The position numbers and the translations under genes are program-made. Shown here in pieces: positions 48,089-57,569 of a stretch of 64,000 bases of DNA (position 1 is the first letter of the stretch; every line of letters starts with the position of its first letter). Origin of the DNA: Lentinula raphanica (taxonomy: Eukaryota; Basidiomycota; Agaricomycetes; Agaricales; Omphalotaceae). Location of the stretch: assembly GCA_027919835.1 (NCBI GenBank), contig JANVFP010000023.1:682001-746000 (forward strand), given 5' to 3'. The notes beneath the pieces are model-generated. The model was not told the origin of the DNA, made no database searches, and worked only from the letters and a program-made list of their open reading frames with translations.

Positions 48089-48280
48089 CTGAACAGATAC
48101 CAAAGCACATCCAGACAGATCTAAGGTGATCAGACACTGTAGAAATTGATTGCTTTGCTAGATCTTGGGTTTTTGGTGTCTCAGTGCGCTCTGATCATGT
48201 CTGATAAGCCTCTACATTGTACTAACATTTATCTACATAGATCTAACCTTGATCTGCCTGTTTTTCCTTCATCCTCAGCA

Positions 48281-48318
48281 GGAAAAATATTTTCATCTCT
48301 AGAGTCCCCAGAGATACC
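48281..48318. mobile_element. One-ended CATCAGG-family MITE remnant
   Basis: AGGAAAAATATTTTCATCTC and GAGATACCCC of the left end only, between DIRS terminal repeat and Gag sequence; the other end is lost, marking a deletion or recombination point. Confidence 0.7.
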
Positions 48319-50187
48319 CCTGAGTGCTTTCAGCCCCTCTAAACAGAGTAGAGCTCATGTCCACTTTAGGTCTGTGTCTCTTCTTCCCTCTGAGGTTCCA
48401 TTCTCCTCTGCTGCTCCCCACTTGTCACCTCCTCCCTCCCTTGCTGCCAGGCTCTCTGATGACCCTAGGCAAGCTGTGGAGTTTTAGGCAGTCAGTGAAC
48501 AAGCCAGGACTCTGCAGGAAGTTGTTGAACAGTTCAGAAATGAGGAGATCAATGCTATGGATGCCTTTAGGGCTATTAGAGATATCTCATCCAATGATCC
48601 TGTTGTATCCCGAGACTATGTGTCTCAGATCATGGATATTCAGAGAAAGACCAATCAGTTTAAAAGAGACAAACTCAAAGGGAAGGAGGCTGCTGTTTCA
48701 ACAGATCAGAATGCTGTCTCTCATGAGGAGGCTGTCAATGAGGCTGCTTGGGCTGCCATGCAAGCTCAGATTCAGGAACTGGATGATGAGCAAGCCTACC
48801 TTGACTCTGGTGCTTCTCCTCAAGATCCAGAGCCTATTCTACAGGCTGGGAGAGATGCCTTGGCTAGGCTTCTTGCCTCTCCATCAGGAAAAATATTCTC
48901 ATCTCTAGAGTCCCCAGAGATACCCCCCAATTCCTAGGCTGCTCAGAGATTTTTGTGAACTTTGAAAGATCAAAAAACATCCTAGAGATCCTGAAAGATC
49001 CTGAAAGCATCTGAAAGCACCAGAAAGCACCAGAAAGCACCAGAAAGCACACAGAGAATTTTTAGAAGCCTCAAAGAACTCAGATATTCTAGGCTCTCTG
49101 AGACTACCTAGGAATTGGGGGGTATCTCTGGGGACTCTAGAGATGAAAATATTTTTCCTGATGTCCTGTCAAACCTACTCCTACTTCTTCAATGCTTCCT
49201 GCTCCACTCCTTGAGGTTGCTCCTCACTTGGCCCATCTGTCAGGGCCTACATCTCTTCCTGCTCATGTGCAGAAAACTTGGGAGCTCAAGAATCTGTTTG
49301 CTGCTGAGAGCAATGCCTTGGCTAGGCTTCTTGCCTCTCCTGTCAAACCTACTCCTACTTCTTCAATGCTTCCTGCTGCACTTCTTGAAGCTGCTCCTCA
49401 CTTGGCCCATTTGTCAGGGCCTACATCTCTTCCTGCTCATGTGCAGAAAACTTGGGAGCTCAAGAATCTCTTTGCTGTTGAGAGCAATTTTGACCCTGTT
49501 GTATTACTCTTGGCTGCTCAGCCTTTCTCTGACCCTCTCCCTGTCTCTCTGCTTCGCCTCATTGTCAAAGACCGCTTTGTTGACTTTGATAAAGTCTATG
49601 CTTCACTGGTCAGCTTCTCCTCATCTACCTATGATGATAGCAGAGACTTTGGGTCAGAGTACAAGCTGGTTTGTAAGAATCAAGTACTCAAGTCTGTTCC
49701 TGTCACTTCGGAGTCTCAATGGCTCCGAGTTTTTGATGCATGGACTGCTCCATTGCTCAAGGTTTATCCACATCGCAAAAATGAGCTGGAGACATACAAA
49801 TCTCAAATCATGGAGTCCTTTAGATCTTCCCCTTATGATCCATCTATTGCTATCAGGGTTGACAAAGAAGCTAGGCAGAAGGCTGCCAACACTCCATTTG
49901 ATCTGGGCAATCCAGAGAGCTTCCACACTCTTCTGCTCAAAGAGTTGTTATCTGCTAGAAAGAGGCCTTCTGGTGGCCAATCTTCTTCCTCTCCCAGTGC
50001 AAAACGTCATGACACACCTTGTATCCTCTGGAATGAGAAGAGGTGTTCAGAGCCCTGTCCTAATAACAGGAAGCATGGCTACTGCAGTGACTGTGGGGAA
50101 CAGCACAGAGCCATTGACAACCAGTCCTGCTATGACCAGCTCCAAAAGCGTCGCAGAGAGAGTCGAAAGCGCTCTTCAAGGGCCTAA
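48319..50187 (+). pseudogene. Gag-like ORF of DIRS copy 1, split by a TAG and a MITE
   Basis: From 48324 the frame reads through a TAG at 48485-48487, then AVSEQARTLQEVVEQF, MDAFRAIRDISSND, then MITE copy 4. Removing the MITE plus TC restores frame into a tandem duplicated unit of about 171 bp (ALARLLASPVKPTPTSSML to VQKTWELKNLF occurs twice). The C-part has VRVDKEARQ-like and KRHDTPCILWNEKRCSEPC...HGYCSDCG, a Cys/His cluster seen in DIRS Gag proteins. It ends at TAA-type stop 50187 and overlaps the reverse transcriptase region in another frame upstream of its own start. Confidence 0.7.
48882..49163. mobile_element. CATCAGG-family MITE, copy 4
   Basis: 282 bp, both ends complete, duplication TC (48880-48881, 49164-49165). 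The neighbouring tandem unit at about 49315-49350 gives the empty-site sequence. Core with AAAGCACCAG decamers. Confidence 0.92.
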
Positions 50188-50317
50188 ATTTCTGGCTGGG
50201 ACAAAGCATGCTCTAGACTCTGCCCAATCTGGTTCAAATCCACGTTTTAGACGTGGCTATCTATGGTCTTCTTCTAGTTCATCTTGTAATATTATTCCTC
50301 CCAGTATCACATCTACA

Positions 50318-52045
50318 ATGACTGCACCTCCTCTACCTTCACCTCCTGAACATCTCTTGAAAAATCCTCAAATTCTAGCTACCTTGCAATCTATGTCTAG
50401 TTATATCAAAGTGGACACTCCCTTCAATGTGGATCGCTTGGAACTCCTCTTATCCACTCATCCCAATCAGCCCTTTGTTGCTTCTGTAATCCGCTCTCTG
50501 AGAGAAGGATTCTGGCCTTTCTATGAAGCAGAGTGGGAAGAGGAATGGAAGCAGAAAGTAGAGAACTATGTCACTGAGGAAGTGGACATTGCTGCACTCA
50601 AAGCTCACAGAGATCAGGAAGTAGCTGCTGGGAGGTGGTCAGAAGCACTACCAGAAGACTTTGTACTCTTACCTGGCATGAAAGTATCCCCTATGTTTGT
50701 AGTCTGGCAGAAGGGGAAAGCCAGAGTTGTCATGGACCAAACTGCATCAGGTCTTAATGATGGTATTCCTAGGGATGAAGCCAAAGTCAAATATGATGAC
50801 ATGTACACTTTTGGCCAGGTGCTCAATGATGTTATCAAGGAGCACCCTAATGAGGAGCTTGTACTATTCAAGAGTGATGTACCTAAAGCTTTCCTCAATC
50901 TCCCTGCTCATCCTCTTTGGCAACTGTGTCAAGTTGTATCTGTTGAAGGAAGATTTCATATTGTCAGGAGATTGGTGTTTGGAACCAGAACATCTCCTTG
51001 CTGTTGGTGCTCTGTGTCTGCACTACTATGCTGGTTTGGGACTGAAAAGCTAGGAATCCCTAATCTACATGTCTACATGGATGATTTCTTTGGCTGGGAC
51101 TTCAAGAGGAATCTGATCACCTTTCATGGCAAGAAGTATCCCAAGAGACAAGTACAGCTTCTAGTCTTTTGGGACATGATTCACTGCCCCTATGAAGACA
51201 GAAAACAAGACTGGGGAGTCTGGCTGTTAATCATTGGCTTTTTGACAGACATCATGAAGGGTTCCATTTCTTTGACTCAAGAGTCCATTGATGGACTTGT
51301 TGAAGCCATCCACACATTCCTCTCATCCCCAAACCGTAAAGCTGCACTCAGAGACTGGCAGCATCTGACAGGTTCTCTAAACTGGTCACTCAATGTTCTT
51401 CCCTGGGCTAGGCCTGCTCTCACTGAAATGTATTGCAAAATGAGTGGGAAGACACTCCAATTTTGTCACATCCCTATCAATGGTGAAGTGCATAGAGACC
51501 TGACTTGGTTCTCTGACATGCTCAAGTCTGCCATTGGGATACGATTTGTAGATGCCCAAGCATGGAGTGACAGTGAAGCAGATTTTGTGTGTTGGACTGA
51601 TGCAAGCAATATTGGCCTCTCCTTTGTCTATGCCAGTAATGGGTTTTGCTATCAAGTGCATCCTACTCCTGGCAGCCCAATTGTAGACATCTTCTTTAGG
51701 GAGCTAATGGCTATTCTATCAGGACTTCATCATATTGCTTCAAAACCTAGTCCACCCAAGAGAGCTCTCTTCTTTTCAGACAGTCTGGATTCTGTACAAG
51801 TTCTCAGCTCTCTTGCAGTAAAAGAATCATCACACAACTCCATCCTGCTGGCTATTGCTGGTATAGTTCTCAAGACTGGTATTGACATCAGAGTTCGTCA
51901 TATTCCTGGCAAGGATAACATCAAGGCAGACCTTCTATCTAGACTTCTACTGGATGACTTCAAGCTCCAGTTTCTCTCCTACTGCGTCCGCACTTTTGAG
52001 CCTCCAAGAGAGCTACTGCTGGCGCGATGGAGAGAGTCCTTTTAG
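50318..52045 (+). CDS. Reverse transcriptase-RNase H of DIRS copy 1
   Basis: 575 residues from the ATG at 50318, open throughout. Fingers: KARVVMDQTASGLNDGI; then VLFKSDVPKAFLNLPAHP (Asp of motif A), RRLVFGTRTSPCCW, the catalytic box LHVYMDDFFGWD, and the thumb region LTGSLNWSLNVLPWARP. RNase H: FVCWTDASNIGLSFVY, FFSDSLDSVQVL, IPGKDNIKADLLSR. This layout (RT then RNase H, followed by an overlapping tyrosine recombinase) is that of DIRS-order elements, not LTR or LINE. It could still be enzymatically competent, but its Gag and recombinase are broken. Confidence 0.88.
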   Translation: MTAPPLPSPPEHLLKNPQILATLQSMSSYIKVDTPFNVDRLELLLSTHPNQPFVASVIRSLREGFWPFYEAEWEEEWKQKVENYVTEEVDIAALKAHRDQEVAAGRWSEALPEDFVLLPGMKVSPMFVVWQKGKARVVMDQTASGLNDGIPRDEAKVKYDDMYTFGQVLNDVIKEHPNEELVLFKSDVPKAFLNLPAHPLWQLCQVVSVEGRFHIVRRLVFGTRTSPCCWCSVSALLCWFGTEKLGIPNLHVYMDDFFGWDFKRNLITFHGKKYPKRQVQLLVFWDMIHCPYEDRKQDWGVWLLIIGFLTDIMKGSISLTQESIDGLVEAIHTFLSSPNRKAALRDWQHLTGSLNWSLNVLPWARPALTEMYCKMSGKTLQFCHIPINGEVHRDLTWFSDMLKSAIGIRFVDAQAWSDSEADFVCWTDASNIGLSFVYASNGFCYQVHPTPGSPIVDIFFRELMAILSGLHHIASKPSPPKRALFFSDSLDSVQVLSSLAVKESSHNSILLAIAGIVLKTGIDIRVRHIPGKDNIKADLLSRLLLDDFKLQFLSYCVRTFEPPRELLLARWRESF

Positions 52046-52455
52046 AGGCCATGGGTGAGCAGAGAAAGAGACAAGGGCGCTCTGCTCACCCTCCCATGGA
52101 CATGAACAAGTTAGATGACTTGGTCTTATTCCTTCAAGCCCATGCCATTGAAAAGTCTACCAAACAGAACTATACTACAGGTGCTAGGGATTACATCCAC
52201 TTCTGCACATCACACAAACTTGATCTGGATCCTACACCATCCACACTCTCCAGATACATTGCCTACACATCCAGACACATTGCTTCTGGACCCAAATATC
52301 TCTCTGGTGCTCGTCACTTTCTTAAACAAATCTATCCTCACTTTGATGAATCTCGTGCTCATCCTCTGGTTCAAGCTACAATCAGAGGATCCAAGAAAGT
52401 TAGAGCTGACCCAGTCAAGAGGAAGCCTCCTCTTCAAATATCTTATATCCAACTA
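52027..52455 (+). pseudogene. Tyrosine recombinase of DIRS copy 1, N-terminal part only
   Basis: It overlaps the end of the reverse transcriptase frame. The core-binding, SAM-like domain is visible: AIEKSTKQNYTTGARDYIHF, STLSRYIAYTSRHI, YLSGARHFLKQIYP, then ATIRGSKKVRADPVKRKPPL. The catalytic domain is lost at 52454 where hAT-type sequence begins. Confidence 0.8.
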
Positions 52456-52660
52456 AAGGTCTTCACGAGTCCCGGTAACCAGCCGCTACCTGCCGGTTTA
52501 ACCCGTGGGAATACTTGCGGGTAGGTGACCCGCAGGTCCCGGTTACCGGCTTTGCAGGTCAGTACCAGGTCACAGGTTGCCTTTTTGAAAATTTTCAATA
52601 CCTGGCAGGTCAGCAGGTACCTGCCACCTCTCACGGCCCAGCACTGATTGGTCAAAATGT
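52454..52660. mobile_element. hAT-type terminal fragment
   Basis: Starts TAAAGGTCTTCACGAGTC as in the 46966 element and has CTACCTGCCGG and CAGGTACCTGCC motifs. No matching right end is seen before the next gene, so it is truncated. Confidence 0.7.
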
Positions 52661-52717
52661 TCAATTGTAATATGAAAATTTCATACAAAATGATAGAAAG
52701 TACATGTACAAGGCTAC

Positions 52718-55544
52718 TTATTGATTAAGAACTGACTCGTATGGCGAGACATGAGGTATAGTAGCTGCGCGGTGAAAAGTCAAGAGAAATTTACGTGTAT
52801 AGTAGTATGCCATTGCCTCCTCTAATTTACGCAGTTCTATTTCAAATACAATACTCTTCATATCTGGAAAGGGTCTCTCTAGCTCAGGTGGTTTGACCCC
52901 TGGCCAACTTTGGAGAAGGGAAGCAAAAGCTTTGAGAAATCTGAGTCGGTACTCAAGAGAATGATCTGATGAAAGACCCGGCGAAGTTATGAGCGGGCGA
53001 TGAGCATGTCCAACCCAGCAGCTATTGATTGTCTGTTCCCGATCCATCCACGTATCTCACATCATGATAGTCGCATCACTATCACCTTGCGGCTCGGGAA
53101 CAACAGCACAATCAAGTGTAATCAACTCTGTACGGAAATTGACCTCCAGTAGCTCCCAAAAAATCTCCTTCACAAGCCGTTGCTCCAGCTGTCCATTGAC
53201 ATCAGCTCGAACAACCTCACCACTCCATTTCGGAAGTGGAAGGTCATTCAGCTGGAATACAACGCCTGAGTGATGGCATAACTCCTCCAACTCCTTCAAC
53301 ATGTTTCCTCTTGCTTTCATACTCTCGACTTTCTTCCCATCTATGGCCTCAAACAACGCGCGCCATTCCGTGTTCTTGTAGCCTTTCATCCGAGTAGGTA
53401 GACTGAGCTTCCATTGGAAGAGTGGCCGAAGACGAAGCCACATCAGCAGGAGTGAGACTTTTAAGTCATTCGAAGGAGTAAAAAAGACGTCGGGTGGAGG
53501 ATATGCCTGCTCAAGTAGCGAAGGGCCTGATCGAAGATGAAACTCACTGAGGGATTTATTGGCGCTGTCCCAAGCAGTGACACGGCGGGGCATTACAGGG
53601 CTATCAATGAATAGGAAATGGTTACGGCGAATCTGGTTGGACTCCCCACTAGCGGCTGAAACAATCGGTGTGAGCATTTATGAATATAGCATAGCGTAAT
53701 GACTTACCGTTCTTCTTCTTCTTCTTCGGAGGCGGAATGGCAGGCAGTGTGATGTTACTCCGAGAACCAAGATCTATGAGTTCCAAATCTCTATGATAGC
53801 GCGCTGCCAAAGATGTAGAGGCAGATGGTTGAACTGTATGAGACAATGAGACCGATGATATATGAGCGCCGCTGGCAGTGATACCAAACGGTGCTATGGA
53901 CTCGTGGGCAGCGAAGGATTCAATGACTTGGTTAGAAAAAAACTGCTGGAGGAATTGACTGATACGGGCATAATGAGTCATGCGGCCAGGAAGTCCACTG
54001 TAGATGAGCGGATGAGCGGGCGATGCATCAGAAACATCTATGTGACAATCAGAGTTGCGGATGGGAAGAAGATTATCTATGGTTTCGTCCAGTGGCTTGA
54101 CGTGCTGGTCTATTCGTATGGAGGGTAATTCTGCATATGGACGCACCAGCCAGACAGGGTAGCCGATTCGAAAGAGGTCAGCAGCTGAGTTGAGATCGCC
54201 TGTGAATGCACCCATAACATTATTGTCAACCGGGAATGAAGAGTCGACGTTGCGAAGCCGTGGATACCATTTTGTGAGCCATTGGAAATGTGCATAAGTT
54301 TCGATGAAAACCCGTTGCAGACAAGAAAAGACAAGAGAGACTTGGAAATGTGAGCCTGTCATGGTCAACCATTCAAGATACTTGCGAATCTGGTCTCTCC
54401 CTTGTGACAACCAAAAGTTGGCGCGAGATTCTTCATCTGGCCTCTGGATTTGGTTCAGCAAGTTTGAACAGAGTGCCTCCATCTTGATTTTGACCTGGAG
54501 AGCCAAGCTGACCAGCCCTTCAACCCCGGAACTCTGTGAGAAGTCTTCTTCTTCGAGTCGATACCAGGTATATCGGAGAGGATGATTGATTTCGAACGAC
54601 GGGATTGGGATTACTGCAAGATGACCGATTACAACATGGAATGGTTGCGGCCAGTACAGTGGATCGTCTTTAGCGAAGTTATAGCAGCGCCGCATCTGAG
54701 TCCGACAAGCTGGAGCTATTGGCGCATGGATCGCACTTGCATTTGGTGTGGTAACAACAATATCGTTCTCCATGAGTACTGCACCAATCTGCCCATCCAT
54801 TGAACGAATGGCTTGAATGGAAGAGTCTCGTTCAATGGAAATAGTCGGCGTTGGAGGCGTCGCTGGATGAGAAGGGATTGGTGTGGTAGCCGGAGGTGGC
54901 AAAAATAGTGCTGAAATGACAGTATGAGCAACGTTAGAGTACCAGAGATACGCAAACTCACCATTGAAACCTGATCCAACGCCAATTTCACTAGACGAAT
55001 ACTCCGGAGGTACAATCGGCGATGAAGGAATTAGAGATGTGGAGGCTAGCCGAGGAGAAGGTGCTCTTGGCTTCCTGCGCTGTGAGTATTGCTTTAATGT
55101 CAACCGGGTTTTTGGAGAAGAGACTGGTGGAATTGACACGGGAAGGAGCGTAAGGGCAGGATCCACTGCATCCGAAGAAGACACCGATGAAGACTGCGAT
55201 TGAGAGTGAGGCAATATATGGAGAGAATGAGGCATTTCTTCACGAATCTCGGTCGAAGGACCAGGAGATGCTCTCGTGTAAAGTTCCAGAGATATACTCC
55301 CAACTTTCGCATCGATCAAAGCGTTGATTTCCGATACAGTATTGAAGTCGTCCGATTCGCATTCGATGATCGAGGAAAAGATTCCGGATAGGGCAGGATC
55401 TAAATTCCATTCAGGATGAACTGATCCAAGGCGTTTCTCTACGTCCAGTATCGAGGATCCTTCTGAATGTAAAAAGTTGCGCAGGATCTCGAGAGCGGCA
55501 AGTGATGCATCCAGCTTTGTCATCAGAGAGGTTTGGGTGGACAT
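52718..55544 (-). pseudogene. Large uncharacterised Agaricomycete family protein with a late premature TGA
   Basis: Start ATG 55544. A leading part (FLHSEGSSILDVEKRLGS), a long Ser/Pro-rich region, a 51-bp intron that is itself in frame and stop-free (about 54912-54962, donor after GSGFN), then a conserved-looking core: CYNFAKDDPLYWPQPFHVV, TWYRLEEEDF, KWYPRLRNVDSSFPVD, VMGAFTGDLNSAADLFRIGYPVWLVR. A basic KKKKKNG stretch precedes a second intron (about 53653-53703), then RRNHFLFIDSPVMPRRVTAWD, NTEWRALFEAIDG and LPLPKWSGEVVRADVNGQLE. TGA at 53057-53059 interrupts the frame (IMM-stop-DTWMDREQ) where CGA would give Arg; the frame then runs to 52718 (WVGHAHRPLI to the end). The MGAFT...PVWLVR core resembles a multi-copy family of unknown role. 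If the tail is dispensable the gene may function. Confidence 0.55.
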
Positions 55545-56203
55545 AGAGATATTGGGATAGCAAAAGGGAAGTTGATACTAAGTGAGATAGAGCTGTACTC
55601 TATCGTTCAGAAGCCGAAGCGACCAAACGATAGAACACCAAAAGTCGAGACGATTGGCGAGGGCAATAAGTCGAGATGAATTGCCCAGTACAAAGAAGGG
55701 AGAGGTGGCCGATGAGTGTTGATGGTTGAAGAGGAGTTAGTCAAAGTTCAACTTTGCATTCAAACATTGAGCTTGAACCCTAACCATGTTAAAACCCTAA
55801 CTATATTATAGACCTAACCACAGTAAAACCCTAACCATGTTCAAACTGCATTCAGCACTCAGTGTCGGCTTCGTTCTCTACTGCTACCTTTCTTCACAAC
55901 CTCCACTTCAGGCCCTCTTCCAACTCCCAGGTCGTCTCCCTCATACTAAGGAAACGCTTCGGCCTTCCTTTGCCTGATGAATCGCTCTGGCTTTTTATCA
56001 ATGTAGTTCGATACGTCTTTCTACATGGGCTGGTGTATCGAGCAGGAATACCACACGGCACTCGCTTGGCTTGGGGTCCTTATCATCTTCAGGGTTCAGC
56101 GCTGGATTCAAAGGGAATGTCAGGGCTTATGGTAAGATTTTTTCGGTTTTATGGCACATTTTTCTGACATATATAAGGTCGTCTGTTCTTGGGACAGGAG
56201 ACA
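55545..56203. other. Intergenic region with short telomere-like motifs
   Basis: AACCCTAACC-type units occur four times between 55775 and 55840, separated by ATGTTAAA-like bases, so this is not a true telomere array. A 101-codon plus ORF (55862-56167) has no recognisable domain. Confidence 0.4.
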
Positions 56204-57165
56204 TGGCTCCCCGTAGAAACAAACCATCCAAGAAGTCGCAACGTAGTTCCCCTGCGCGACGTGGCTCTTCTCCTGCAACTACAAGACGCGGCTCCTCTCC
56301 AGCCTCTCATCTGAGCATCTCAAGTGACGACGGGCAATCTAACCTGTCAGATAATGCGTGGCCAGCCAAACGAAAAAAGGTTGCGAAGCGACTCACGATG
56401 CAGGAAAAGGCGTTGCAGTTCACGTCCTCATTCGAGGAAGACTTAACGAATGAGGAAATTCGCGGTAAGAATATCATCGTGTCGAGCATCACAAGTCTCA
56501 TTGTTCTTCACAGATAAGCAAGTCAATTCCTGGACCTCGAAATACTACAAGCACTTCACAATGCCACCTGAGATTGATGATCGCGACCCCGACGTCGTGC
56601 GGTATCAATTCCACTGCAAGCAGTAAGTAGGAGTGGTCTTCCTATTATTGATGCACAGACATACGATACAGCGAGAGCCGTATACGTCGCCCTAGAGGCG
56701 TAGAGCCTGTCTCCAGTGACGGACTGCTCTATCGTATGTCTGGGCTTCACTTCTTCACTTCTTCCGCTATCAAGGTAGCCTCACTAACTGGTTGAACGTT
56801 TGTTTTCAGTTTTCCTCAGCAATATGTTACCCGTGCTCATCACGATGACAGCACCAGCAACCTCAAACGCCACGTCAGCTGTAGCTGTAAGATCTACGCG
56901 AAGTAGACCGATAAGTCCCGAGCAGGGCTTCGCGAAGTGGGTCGATACCCTTTCGAGGGGTCAAATATTATGTCAGTGCGGGCGTACTGGGCTCCGGACG
57001 ATTACGTAACCCTTCCAGATCTGGATATTTTTCACAAATTATCATTTACCGTATTATTACCTCCTCGGCACAGCTACAGCGTTGACACCCGGCATCAGAC
57101 GGCATCTCTCTCTCACTGTTTCACTCAGCTACCACGTCACCTGACACTACGTTCACACCTTCCAC
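56204..57165 (+). pseudogene. BED zinc-finger hAT transposase, N-terminal remnant
   Basis: Exon 1 (56204 on) encodes a basic Ser/Arg-rich start (MAPRRNKPSKKSQRSSPARR) and EKALQFTSSFEEDL. After a GTAAGA intron: KQVNSWTSKYYKHFTMPPEI, then RYQFHCK. After a longer intron: QQYVTRAHHDDSTSNLKRHV, which supplies the His and SNLxRH parts of a BED finger. A further piece in another frame (YVTLPDLDIFHKLSF, LPPRHSYSVDTRHQ) resembles the region before the first catalytic Asp of hAT transposases. Frames then break; no RNase H-like core remains. Confidence 0.6.
56656..56742. other. Hairpin of 87 nt inside the transposase-remnant intron
   Basis: CAGACATACGATA (56656-56668) pairs perfectly with TATCGTATGTCTG (56730-56742), and the stem extends by four more pairs after one mismatch. 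The loop of about 50 nt has a small inner hairpin (GCCCTAGAGGC). It could be a tiny palindromic element or a structured RNA. Confidence 0.55.
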
Positions 57166-57169
57166 ACCT

Positions 57170-57496
57170 AGCCTGGAACCCAGGATGCGTAGAAGCTTCA
57201 TGCTCCCCACTTTTGAACTCCGACGCAAATGAATTGGATTCAATACATTTACATAAGCAATGCTCACGATTTTCCTTGCATTATCGACCATGGTTTTGGT
57301 TAAACAGTAGCAAAGGTTCACCTATAAGCCCTCTCAAAGCTCATGAATTGCTTCTTCTGCATCATTGAGCTCTGGAAAAGTGATGTATCTGGAAGTATGT
57401 CCAATGGTGAAGGTGATGACAACATCCTATGGGTGAGGGCGGAGTTTAAAAGTGGGGAGCATGGAGGTTCTATGCATCCCGGGTACCAGGCTTATT
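57170..57496. mobile_element. Short TIR element (about 330 bp)
   Basis: About 60-bp terminal inverted repeats: AGCCTGGAACCCAGGATGCG on the left and, from the right, AGCCTGGTACCCGGGATGCA; both continue to CATGCTCCCCACTTTT. Target duplication not resolved. No ORF. Confidence 0.65.
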
Positions 57497-57569
57497 CACA
57501 AACGACTCCGAGTTTACTCTTTTCTTTGTGAACTACAGACGGCCAGCCAGGCTATTCCACACCTTCCAC

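Larger units (their letters stand above)
41285..48280 (-). mobile_element. DIRS-type retroelement copy 2 (minus), decayed and nested
   Basis: Read on the minus strand: inverted terminal repeat (48280-46680, split by a hAT), Gag fragment, reverse transcriptase fragment (46866-45269), then after foreign insertions the C-terminal tyrosine recombinase (43784-43524) and the other terminal repeat (about 43500-41998). The terminal sequence (TGATGGTGAAAAATGC...) occurs in opposite orientation at the two ends, as in DIRS elements. 41285-41590 and 41600-42090 duplicate parts of the 42590-43510 end region. It carries a MITE, a solo LTR and unexplained AT-rich sequence between 43.8 and 45.0 kb. Confidence 0.7.

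Noticed and set aside
49115..50317. Reading the reverse transcriptase ORF from 49115 as one 976-residue protein
   Set aside because: The first part overlaps the true Gag frame and the MITE; Leu-rich nonsense composition. The ATG at 50318 opens the recognisable protein.
13543..53059. Alternative genetic code with TGA as sense
   Set aside because: TGA ends other genes at conserved C-termini (4894-4896, 60769-60771, 61072-61074); decay explains the pattern better.
55775..55840. Interstitial telomere array
   Set aside because: Only four AACCCTAACC-like units, interrupted by other bases; no tandem TTAGGG run.
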